Assembly: GCA_964011275.1 (NCBI GenBank)
Contig: CAXGOB010000051.1
Span: 1 to 38,215, forward strand
Origin: UBA7328 sp002471345
Lineage (GTDB): Bacteria; Bacteroidota; Bacteroidia; Chitinophagales; Saprospiraceae
Reading direction: 5' to 3'
Length of the DNA: 38,215 nt
The position numbers were made by a program, and so were the translations under genes. Shown here in pieces: positions 26,299 to 33,085 of this stretch (the stretch's first letter is position 1; each line of letters opens with the position of its first letter). A model generated the notes under the pieces. It was given only the letters and a program-made list of their open reading frames with translations. It made no database searches and was not told where the DNA came from.

Positions 26299-27168
26299 TT
26301 AAATGTTAAAAGTCAATTCGGTTAATGTTTTGGAAAGTGATTTCTCTTTTATTGTTTCAGCATGTAAAAAGAGCATTGGTTTATTGGCTTTCATAATCAT
26401 TTCTTTGCTCACACTATCTATGAAAACATTAGCAATCCATGTACCCGACTCAGCTGCAAGAATGATGAGATCACTATTTTCTTCATCACTCTTCTTAATA
26501 ATTGCATGACAAATATTTTCACTCTGGGTCTCAGCATAGGATATGCTAAAAGATGGATTCCTTTCTATCACCAAATCCTGAAGTAACTCCTCTTTTAGCG
26601 AGTTCGGCTTTTTATCAGTTTCATTCACATGGAAAAATGTCAAAGCCGCCATATTCTTTTCATTCCAAGCATATATTTGATCTATAATTTCAGCGGACTT
26701 AAAATGCTCATCGGATGCAATGAGTACATGTTTTGGCTTTACATATTTATGGTCTAATGGGATCAGGTATACAGGTATGTGACTCACTTTCACGACACCT
26801 GTAGCAATAGTTCCAAATATTTTTTCGATTATGCCATGCTTATCTCTAATACCCATAATTATAGCATCAAAATCTTCAGAATGGGCCTTTCTTACAATTG
26901 AATGCACTATTTCTCCGGTTCCTAATTCAATCGAAATCTTAGCCCCACTTCTCGGAGGATTAGTTACATCTACTAATATACCTACTTGTTCTCTTATATT
27001 TTCTGTATTCATGGGAGCCATATATCCACCTCCAGTTTCAGATGGATATACCGGTTGATTGTATACATGATAAACTACTATTTCATCTTTTGATTTACAC
27101 ATTTGAGTAGCATACTTAATCGCATTACTACTGAAATCTGATATATCTACTGGTACTAAATACTTCAT
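26299..27168 (-). CDS. Universal stress protein, tandem UspA domains (degenerate ATP motif)
   Basis: A 289-residue protein with two UspA folds. The first starts MKYLVPVDISDFSSNA, and its motif region is GIRDKHGIIEKIFGT, departing from the strict G-x2-G-x9-G-S/T pattern. The second starts HVLIASDEHFKSAEI and ends with AAESGTWIANVFIDSV, also non-canonical. It may therefore be a non-ATP-binding Usp. It is the middle gene of the three-gene Usp operon, 27 bp after the 384-residue protein. Confidence 0.9.
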   Translation of the reverse strand: MKYLVPVDISDFSSNAIKYATQMCKSKDEIVVYHVYNQPVYPSETGGGYMAPMNTENIREQVGILVDVTNPPRSGAKISIELGTGEIVHSIVRKAHSEDFDAIIMGIRDKHGIIEKIFGTIATGVVKVSHIPVYLIPLDHKYVKPKHVLIASDEHFKSAEIIDQIYAWNEKNMAALTFFHVNETDKKPNSLKEELLQDLVIERNPSFSISYAETQSENICHAIIKKSDEENSDLIILAAESGTWIANVFIDSVSKEMIMKANKPMLFLHAETIKEKSLSKTLTELTFNI

Positions 27169-27195
27169 GGTCTTGGTTTTAATATTTCTTAATAA

Positions 27196-28350
27196 TCAAT
27201 TCGCTTTTTCAATTTCTTCGTTCTTTATTTGATCATCTTTACCCTCCAATAAGTCACTATGCAAGACAATTACAGGTACTTCTATCCTATCAAGCATTTT
27301 TTCAGATATACTCTTATGGATTAAGAATTCTAAAAAGTGTTCTTTTCCTTTTTCTAAAACAAGGAGATCTATTTCTTTTTCATTGATATAGTCAGCTAAA
27401 CAAACCTCTAATTGCCCTTCATCACATTTCTTATTTTCGTATAAGACATTCCAGGGGTTTTCAGGACTTAATAAGTCAGAATGTTCTCCCATCATTTCTT
27501 TGATCATAGGACTATGAATCTCCTCAGTATCAAAATGCACTAAATGTAATGTAGGTTCTATTTTTTCAAATAACCACTCTAGAGAATCAAACCCTTCCAT
27601 CCTTTCTTTTAAAGGATAAAGCACATTCTTTGAGAAATCAAATACTTCTCCAGGCGGCAAAAGAATAACAGGACATTCAGCATTTCTTGCTACATTCTGA
27701 GATACAGAACCAAACCACTTCTTTGTACCATGAAGACCTCTTGATGTTGCCATTATAATCAAATCAAATTCTTCTGAGCGATTAATAATTTCCTCTCCTG
27801 CAAAGCCTAATAGGTATTCTCGGTCCAGATGTATGAAGTCAAATAATGAATCCTTATTCCTGTCATCTTTATCCAAAAAGTCATCCATTCTTTTTGCTAT
27901 TTCATCTTGATGTGTGGCAGGTGAAATATCCAAATTGGGCTTATAGTAATTGACCACTGTAATAGTAGCATTCATCTTAACAGCCATTTTCTTAGCATAC
28001 ATAAATGCTCTTTTAGATGCTTCAGAAAGATCAGTGGGAAAAAGAATCCTTTTCATAAGATTTGATTTATATACTTGAATGATTTTCTCAATACTCTCCT
28101 TTAGAAAATCGTTGATATTTTGCTGAGGATAGCAAACCATCATAGGTGAATTTTTTATTTTTATAGCCGGAATTGCTTCTACACCTGATGCTATAATTTC
28201 ATCCAGATCATTCACTTCCTGTACAGATATATTCATACCATATTTGGTGAGATGATTGTTGAGATGATGTTTAAAGTAGTAGTACTTCGAAGATTCCTTC
28301 CCATATATTTTAATCGTATCCACCATAAGAATTTGCTTTTCACATTTCAA
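27196..28350 (-). CDS. Thioredoxin-fold domain fused to tandem universal stress domains
   Basis: A 384-residue protein. Residues about 8-90 look like a small thioredoxin/glutaredoxin-like fold (VDTIKIYGKES, then GVEAIPAIKIKN with the cis-Pro-type IPA turn), but there is no CxxC, so it is not a thiol oxidoreductase. Residues about 98-248 are a UspA domain starting MKRILFPTDLSEASKRA, with the modified motif TSRGLHGTKKWFGSVS. Residues about 250-365 are a second, degenerate Usp domain. It is the first gene of the Usp operon. Two TGA-N6-TCA sites lie 74 and 96 bp upstream of the ATG. An alternative start is Met9. Confidence 0.85.
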   Translation of the reverse strand: MKCEKQILMVDTIKIYGKESSKYYYFKHHLNNHLTKYGMNISVQEVNDLDEIIASGVEAIPAIKIKNSPMMVCYPQQNINDFLKESIEKIIQVYKSNLMKRILFPTDLSEASKRAFMYAKKMAVKMNATITVVNYYKPNLDISPATHQDEIAKRMDDFLDKDDRNKDSLFDFIHLDREYLLGFAGEEIINRSEEFDLIIMATSRGLHGTKKWFGSVSQNVARNAECPVILLPPGEVFDFSKNVLYPLKERMEGFDSLEWLFEKIEPTLHLVHFDTEEIHSPMIKEMMGEHSDLLSPENPWNVLYENKKCDEGQLEVCLADYINEKEIDLLVLEKGKEHFLEFLIHKSISEKMLDRIEVPVIVLHSDLLEGKDDQIKNEEIEKAN

Positions 28351-28417
28351 TAAAAAATGAATGAATGAGGTATGATTACTTATTTATAAAATTAGGAATG
28401 ACAAAGCCAAGGTTTTA

Positions 28418-28451
28418 TGAGTTGTGTCAGTTCTCATGATGATAAATGTCA
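28418..28451. promoter_or_regulatory. Paired TGA-N6-TCA sites upstream of the Usp operon
   Basis: TGAGTTGTGTCA (28418-28429) and TGATAAATGTCA (28440-28451) have centres 22 bp apart. On the minus strand TAATTTAT (28387-28394), a partial -7 box, begins 29.5 nt from the nearer centre. The sites control the gene starting at 28350 and so the three-gene Usp operon. Confidence 0.75.
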
Positions 28452-28475
28452 GTTGAAGAAAAACCAAATTGTCAC

Positions 28476-28859
28476 TTAATGGTAACTCAGCCAGGTAGTG
28501 ATTAGCAAAATTCCGACTAAATACATCATTACAACCAAATATTTGAAATAAGGTGACTCTGCAGTCACCTGGGCATTATGAATAGCATAAGGGTCTAGAA
28601 TTAAGAAAAGTCCTTTAAGAATTGATGCCCACCCAAAAAGTGTAATGACCAAGCTTATATCATATTCCCAAATATTGTGGTATTGCACATGAAACAAGCC
28701 CAAGATCATAGCAATACTTCCAAATAAGTATCTACTCTTCGATCTATTAACAAAATCAATTAATGAATATTTTGTTCTTGGATAAAATGTAAATATCGAG
28801 GCCCAAACGACCAAAAACACACCCCAAATAAGAGACAATAGTATAGTTGAGCTTTCCAT
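28476..28859 (-). CDS. Four-helix membrane protein of unknown function
   Basis: A 127-residue hydrophobic protein with four predicted transmembrane helices (about 5-25, 45-62, 70-88 and 105-124). A conserved-looking FGWASILKGLFLI segment sits in the third. No family is recognised with confidence. It follows the HMA-domain gene by 31 bp and is probably co-transcribed with it. Its location between stress-protein operons suggests a related role, but no function can be given. Confidence 0.7.
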   Translation of the reverse strand: MESSTILLSLIWGVFLVVWASIFTFYPRTKYSLIDFVNRSKSRYLFGSIAMILGLFHVQYHNIWEYDISLVITLFGWASILKGLFLILDPYAIHNAQVTAESPYFKYLVVMMYLVGILLITTWLSYH

Positions 28860-28890
28860 TCAAAAATATTTATATAAGAGCGCACATGAC

Positions 28891-29163
28891 CTAAATTTTG
28901 GCCCTACCCAGCATACAGCTCACATAGGACTGCACTTGATCTTTAATAGAATTAGCTTCATCGCGAAGAGGATAACCTAGTCTTTTAAGGACATTCTTCA
29001 CCATTTCAGGAGAATTGAAAGAAGAATAACTAAATGTTAATTCCTCTTGTTCTAAATCTGGATGAACATCAAGCACACCGGGCACTTCTAATACTTTTTT
29101 AAGTATCCTTTCTGTGCAACCAGCACATTTCATATTCTGCAATTTGAAAGTCATCTTATTCAT
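28891..29163 (-). CDS. HMA (heavy-metal-associated) domain protein
   Basis: A 90-residue protein. Residues 1-68 form an HMA ferredoxin-like fold with the metal-binding MKCAGCTERI (CxxC), VPGVLDVHPD and the final VLKRLGYP of copper chaperones and P-type ATPase metal domains. A ~22-residue tail with one Cys follows. It could bind Cu(I) or another soft metal and pass it to a partner; no copper ATPase is present in the window. It is the first gene of a two-gene unit with the four-helix membrane protein. Confidence 0.88.
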   Translation of the reverse strand: MNKMTFKLQNMKCAGCTERILKKVLEVPGVLDVHPDLEQEELTFSYSSFNSPEMVKNVLKRLGYPLRDEANSIKDQVQSYVSCMLGRAKI

Positions 29164-29589
29164 AGTGAAAACTTTAAATGGGTATAAATGTCTATTGTGA
29201 TGATTTCGTAAAACATTTTAACAAAGTAATAATGCATTCAGGTCTATCACCATCTATAAAGGGAAATCATGTTTACCCCTTATCAAAAATAAATTGTCGA
29301 TCTCCTCTGAACTTTAATTTGAAGGATCTGTCATCAGTCTCCTTTCCAAATTCTATTCTGATTCTAAAGATTCTACTATTAAAATAGAATTTTGGGGACC
29401 GAAAGCTAGATTTCTTTCTTCTTGATTTTTATAAAGAAAATCCTACTTAGATGTCACCCCCTGGAACAATCTCATCATCAGTATTCATGAGGCGAATCGA
29501 TTCGTACGTATCAATGGTGTGCACCAATTACATTATAGCGTTATTAGAATTCACCAAAATAGGTTCAGAAACCTTCAAGTCGGGTAATG
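29164..29589. other. 426-bp intergenic region, no gene supported
   Basis: A 69-codon plus-strand frame (29178-29387) has no recognisable product. Minus-strand frames show short open stretches separated by stops (for example one ending GDRQFIFDKG), which could be a decayed gene. A 12-bp perfect palindrome, cgaatcgattcg, lies at 29493-29504. No paired TGA-N6-TCA sites are present. Confidence 0.45.
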
Positions 29590-30036
29590 CTACTCAATAC
29601 TAAGTTCTTGAGAGAGCCACTCTATCATATCATATGTAGTAATTATTCCTCTGAATTTTTGATTTTCATTGACAATTACTGAGTGAACTTTGTTTTGTAA
29701 AAAGATATCTAAAACCTCCTGAATATTGTCCTTGATTTCCACACTTTTGGGAAATGGAGACATCACCTCCTTAGCTAATAATGAAGCAAAAAATCTCTTA
29801 TTTCCCTTGTTGCAACGTCCTGCACCAAACTTGGTAAACTTGTCTTGCAAATGGAAATAGTCAGTTTTGCTTATTACCCCAATACACATATCATCCTCAT
29901 CAATTACAGGAACATGATGAAAGCTATTTTCATCAAATATCTCGGCCACCTCAGTCATTATCATATTTGGATATACACTTATGGGGTGAGGGGTCATTAT
30001 TTCTGCAATACTTAATTCAGGATTCGTAATTACCAT
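29590..30036 (-). CDS. CBS-domain pair protein
   Basis: A 148-residue protein made of two CBS motifs. The first contains IMTPHPISVYPNMIMTEVAE and FHHVPVIDEDDMCIGVIS; the second contains VMSPFPKSVEIKDNIQEVLD and VHSVIVNENQKFRGIIT. Stand-alone CBS pairs bind adenosine nucleotides (AMP, ATP or SAM) and act as energy-state sensors or modulators of partners. It follows the lipoprotein gene at 30062 by 25 bp on the same strand, so it is probably driven from the paired sites at 30793-30826. CBS proteins also accompany Usp genes in other hypoxia regulons. Confidence 0.92.
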   Translation of the reverse strand: MVITNPELSIAEIMTPHPISVYPNMIMTEVAEIFDENSFHHVPVIDEDDMCIGVISKTDYFHLQDKFTKFGAGRCNKGNKRFFASLLAKEVMSPFPKSVEIKDNIQEVLDIFLQNKVHSVIVNENQKFRGIITTYDMIEWLSQELSIE

Positions 30037-30061
30037 AACTCAAATTTTGATATTCTTTATT

Positions 30062-30754
30062 CTAATTTTTAAATTCCGCATTAATAGGTATCAAAACATC
30101 ACATTCTAGAGTAAATTCTTTTTCTAAGAATTCATCAAATTCTATAAGTGTGGGATTAATAACATATTTATCCTCTGTTTCTTGATATTCAATAGTTTCA
30201 TATTTATAAGTAAGAGATTTAAGGTATTCCTTTTCATCTGGGACTTCTATTCGTTCCCAAAGCAGTACCCCATGATCTCTTTTCGATATCATATAAGTGA
30301 TCCATTCTTCTTCAAGTTCTCCTTTCACATTAAGAAACAATCTATTCTTATACATTTTGGCCACTTCATTTTTTCTAAAAGCAAAAAGAGTGTCGATGCT
30401 ACTAAGAGTTACTCTTATTTTATCATCGCTGAGATATTCAAAAGGAACACATTCTTCTCGATTAGGTAAAAAGAGTTCACCATTTAAAAAATTACAACTT
30501 TCAGTCTGATTGATTTCATCTAGAGAAGTGACAAACTGATCATATGACATCATATAAATCAATCTATTTTCTGCATAAATCATATCATTATCACTATCAC
30601 ATAAATAGGCCCCTAATAGAGTGTTTGGAATCTCTGAAATTGATTCAATATTAGGTGGCATGGTGTTTTCAAAGTACACATCAGGTTCACAGCTATAGAG
30701 AAAAATAAATGATATACTACTTATGATTAACCTGGATATTTTCACGATTACCAA
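30062..30754 (-). CDS. Hypothetical lipoprotein in the stress regulon
   Basis: A 230-residue protein with a signal peptide ending FIFLYSCEPD, a Bacteroidota lipobox (Cys at about 22). The mature part is mostly beta-strand-like and acidic, with no family recognised (LLGAYLCDSDNDMIY, EEEWITYMISKRDHGV). It begins a two-gene unit with the CBS protein. Two TGA-N6-TCA palindromes centred 44.5 and 66.5 bp upstream of its ATG place it among the genes of the predicted oxygen/stress regulon. Confidence 0.75.
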   Translation of the reverse strand: MVIVKISRLIISSISFIFLYSCEPDVYFENTMPPNIESISEIPNTLLGAYLCDSDNDMIYAENRLIYMMSYDQFVTSLDEINQTESCNFLNGELFLPNREECVPFEYLSDDKIRVTLSSIDTLFAFRKNEVAKMYKNRLFLNVKGELEEEWITYMISKRDHGVLLWERIEVPDEKEYLKSLTYKYETIEYQETEDKYVINPTLIEFDEFLEKEFTLECDVLIPINAEFKN

Positions 30755-30792
30755 TTTACAGTCAAGGTATTACAAGGTCAGAATTATGGACA

Positions 30793-30826
30793 TGACCATT
30801 GTCATAATCCTATATGATTTTTATCA
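30793..30826. promoter_or_regulatory. Paired TGA-N6-TCA sites upstream of the lipoprotein/CBS genes
   Basis: TGACCATTGTCA (30793-30804; a perfect atgac-catt-gtcat palindrome at 30792-30805) and TGATTTTTATCA (30815-30826) have centres 22 bp apart. The minus-strand octamer TACCTTGA (30764-30771), a partial -7 box, begins 27.5 nt from the nearer centre, 2 nt closer than at the other promoters. Confidence 0.75.
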
Positions 30827-30830
30827 AAGG

Positions 30831-31664
30831 CTAATTGTAATCGATGGATAGAATAGGAACGTCACTGTGATTTGCAAGAATTTCTACATTACTACCTTTG
30901 AAAAATCTTTTAATAGGATGCCTTAAGTGATTAGAAATACCTATGAGATCTATGTCATTTTCAACAACATATTTTCTTACTCCTTGATCTATAGAATTAC
31001 CCTTATAAAAATGAGTTATTACCTCAAAATCGGTTATTCTGCTTTTAAAATCTTCAAGTGCTCCTAGCATTACTCCAGCAGGTTCTGTAAAAAAGCTACT
31101 GGTATCAATAGCAATCAGATGTAATTTCTTAGTATCAAAATATGTTAAAAAATCTAAATACCTCTTCAATGCCTCGAAATCATCAGAAAAAAGACCTGTT
31201 ACAAAAAGAGGTTGCTCAAAATTGGATATTTTGAATTCTCTTTTAACTACTAGTGTATTGATTTGTACTTTCCTGAGTACTTTCTGAGTATTAGATCCGA
31301 TAAACCACTCTTGCTTCCCTGAGGCTCCATGAGAGCCCATCACTATAAGATCAAAATTCTCTTTGTCCATCATTTCATCCAAGTTTTTCAAAAACTTTCC
31401 TCCTGTGTAATATGGCGTGCATTCTACACCCTCTTTTCTTACTTCTGTAGCGATTTTTTCTAAGCTATTTCTGACCCAAAGTGCCTTGGATTTATTGTAT
31501 TCATCCTTGTACCTGATTTCAGCTGATAAGTCCTCCCAATCATCAGGCACATCCGCACAATGATACAGAAAGATCGAGCCCTTTGTTCTTTTCGCTATCT
31601 CAACTCCAGCTGTGGTAGCAAAATCAGAATACACTGAAAAGTCAGTAGGGATTAAAATTTTCAT
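30831..31664 (-). CDS. Universal stress protein, tandem UspA domains
   Basis: A 277-residue protein from MKILIPTDFSVYS. The first UspA domain keeps the ATP motif G-x2-G-x9-G-S (GSHGASGKQEWFIGSN). The second is degenerate and ends ISNHLRHPIKRFFKGSNVE. It is a close paralogue of the protein at 23523. The ATG at 31664 is chosen over an upstream ATG at 31697 because it starts at the conserved Usp N-terminus and lies just past the TAG of the preceding gene. It is the third gene of the operon that starts at 32374 with the unknown protein and the hibernation factor. Confidence 0.92.
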   Translation of the reverse strand: MKILIPTDFSVYSDFATTAGVEIAKRTKGSIFLYHCADVPDDWEDLSAEIRYKDEYNKSKALWVRNSLEKIATEVRKEGVECTPYYTGGKFLKNLDEMMDKENFDLIVMGSHGASGKQEWFIGSNTQKVLRKVQINTLVVKREFKISNFEQPLFVTGLFSDDFEALKRYLDFLTYFDTKKLHLIAIDTSSFFTEPAGVMLGALEDFKSRITDFEVITHFYKGNSIDQGVRKYVVENDIDLIGISNHLRHPIKRFFKGSNVEILANHSDVPILSIDYN

Positions 31665-31665
31665 A

Positions 31666-32004
31666 CTACTTATTTTCCTTGTCTGTAACCCATTCATCTT
31701 TTCTTACTAAATGAGGACTATGATAATGTACTTCTTTATATTTTTCAATTTGAGTTTTAATGCTCTTCAGTGCATGATTAAAAGCTAGATTTTCTGTTTT
31801 ATCTTTAGCTTTTGCAAATAGCATTTTACCCTTTTCAGGTTTTAGTTGCAAGCTCACTTCTCTATCACCTCTTTCAGTTTTGATTTTCACATCTATAGCT
31901 TTGATAAAATCATAAACTCCCAACTTCTCATTGAGCTTTTGAGTATAAAACTCTTTGGTTTGATCTTGCCTTCCGTGTTGAGGCGCTTCTATTTTAATAT
32001 CCAT
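31666..32004 (-). CDS. Ribosome hibernation factor HPF/RaiA-like protein
   Basis: A 112-residue protein with the short HPF/RaiA (S30EA) pattern: DIKIEAPQHG strand, FYTQKLNEKLGVY helix, IDVKIKTE and EVSLQLKP strands, LFAKAKDKTENLAFNHALKSIKTQIEKYKE helix region (quoted in part: LAFNHALKSIKTQIEKYKE). Such proteins bind the 30S decoding site and silence ribosomes in stationary phase or hypoxia. The long-HPF dimerisation domain is missing. It lies between the unknown gene at 32018 and a Usp gene, with 13- and 1-bp gaps, in one operon under the paired sites. Confidence 0.85.
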   Translation of the reverse strand: MDIKIEAPQHGRQDQTKEFYTQKLNEKLGVYDFIKAIDVKIKTERGDREVSLQLKPEKGKMLFAKAKDKTENLAFNHALKSIKTQIEKYKEVHYHSPHLVRKDEWVTDKENK

Positions 32005-32017
32005 ACTATTCTATTTT

Positions 32018-32374
32018 TTAATTGAGTGAATGTAGTCCCTTTAAGTTTTGTCTATTCAAAGTCCATTTATCAGTCTTCGTAGTCTGCAACCATAGTTCCT
32101 TTGACCTTCTAAAGACCTGAACATCGACGCCAATTAACTTAGAAAATCTAGCCTCAAATTGACCTACTTCTTCTGTGTCATCAAGTTCAAACTCTATAGA
32201 TTTTACGTCCGGACTAATCGCAGACAGTTTAGTTGTATTACTATAATGCAAAAGGTCATATGGCCCTTCGTATCCAGCATACACAGGCCTAAAAAACTCA
32301 ATCTTGAGGCCAGGAAATTCATTAGAAAACTGCTTCTGTAAATCTTGAAGGCTATAACTTTTTTTGATTTTCAT
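32018..32374 (-). CDS. Conserved protein of unknown function, first gene of the hibernation/Usp operon
   Basis: A 118-residue soluble protein starting MKIKKSYSLQDLQKQF, with a FPGLKIEFFRP segment, a central IEFELDDTEEVGQFEARF and a C-terminal WLQTTKTDKWTLNRQN. It resembles small conserved Bacteroidota proteins found near stress genes but has no assigned function. The start is the ATG at 32374. The alternative TTG at 32395 lies inside the predicted -7 box (32393-32400) and is unlikely. It heads the operon with the HPF-like protein and a Usp. Confidence 0.75.
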   Translation of the reverse strand: MKIKKSYSLQDLQKQFSNEFPGLKIEFFRPVYAGYEGPYDLLHYSNTTKLSAISPDVKSIEFELDDTEEVGQFEARFSKLIGVDVQVFRRSKELWLQTTKTDKWTLNRQNLKGLHSLN

Positions 32375-32423
32375 TTTAATATTGTTTTGCCTCAAATTTC
32401 AATGAAAACAACTCTTGATCTAA

Positions 32424-32457
32424 TGATTAAGGTCATCATTATTTATGACTGATATCA
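32424..32457. promoter_or_regulatory. Paired TGA-N6-TCA sites, divergent promoter
   Basis: TGATTAAGGTCA (32424-32435) and TGACTGATATCA (32446-32457) have centres 22 bp apart. On the plus strand a perfect -7 box TATTTTTG (32481-32488) begins 29.5 nt from the nearer centre. On the minus strand GAAATTTG (32393-32400), one base off consensus, also begins 29.5 nt from its nearer centre. One site pair therefore serves both directions symmetrically. Confidence 0.85.
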
Positions 32458-32480
32458 CAAATACTCCTCCCTTCTCGATC

Positions 32481-32488
32481 TATTTTTG
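32481..32488 (+). promoter_or_regulatory. Predicted -7 box (TATTTTTG)
   Basis: An exact match to the Bacteroidota TAnnTTTG element, 20 bp upstream of the ATG at 32508. It lies downstream of the ATG at 32445, which excludes that codon as the start for transcripts from this promoter. Confidence 0.7.
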
Positions 32489-32507
32489 GATAATATCAAG
32501 AACACAT

Positions 32508-33071
32508 ATGACAAAGAATATAATAATATATATTACTTTTTTTTGGGCATCCATAACTCCTTTGCCAACTATTATTCTTATCAATGGCATTCCTCACTTT
32601 GTGATCCTAAATGATGATTTTTATATAAGTCAAGTAATACAATCAGTGCCCGATTATTTTGAATCAGAACTGTCCCATGAACAAATTGTAACAAGTCTTA
32701 TTTCATCTCCTTCATTCCAAGAAAAGACCTCAGATCTATTGAGTGACTTTTTCACAGCAAGTGATGTTACACTATTGAAAAACGTTGAATTCGTTCAGTT
32801 TTTTCCGAATAGAGCAATCCTAGATAGAATTGCAGTAGATAGAGTTAGAAATATAGCTCAAAGATATTCCGATGGTGAAATGAAAATTATTTACCTTAAA
32901 ATTTCTCACCAAGGATCTAGTGCTTCTAGAGTATTAGCTCAAAATAGATTATTCTCTGTAAAAGATTTACTCATTTCTTTTGGTGTTGATCAATATGCGA
33001 TAGTAACAGAGATGGCAAATACTGACAGAGCGGGTGAGAACTCTTTTTTAAGAGTAGACTATGGTAGGTAG
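32508..33071 (+). CDS. Exported OmpA-like fold protein (paralogue of 14345-14893), regulon member
   Basis: A 187-residue protein with a signal-like hydrophobic N-terminus (about 5-22). ILINGIPHFV (about 23-32) is followed by an OmpA/MotB-like beta-alpha-beta-alpha-beta region at about 95-187: FPNRAILDRIAVDRVRN, IIYLKIS, LAQNRLFSVKDLLISFGV and IVTEM. These blocks match the protein at 14345. The GHTD-type peptidoglycan motif is not present, so binding is uncertain. The ATG at 32508 is preferred. An upstream in-frame ATG at 32445 overlaps a regulator palindrome and precedes the -7 box. It is transcribed divergently from the HPF/Usp operon and convergent with the hydrolase gene. Confidence 0.75.
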   Translation: MTKNIIIYITFFWASITPLPTIILINGIPHFVILNDDFYISQVIQSVPDYFESELSHEQIVTSLISSPSFQEKTSDLLSDFFTASDVTLLKNVEFVQFFPNRAILDRIAVDRVRNIAQRYSDGEMKIIYLKISHQGSSASRVLAQNRLFSVKDLLISFGVDQYAIVTEMANTDRAGENSFLRVDYGR

Positions 33072-33085
33072 AATGTTACAAATTT

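Noticed and set aside
29178..29387. 69-codon plus-strand frame in the 426-bp gap
   Set aside because: There is no family resemblance and no promoter, and its composition looks like non-coding sequence.
32445..32507. Upstream start (ATG 32445) for the OmpA-like protein
   Set aside because: It overlaps a regulator palindrome and lies before the -7 box at 32481.
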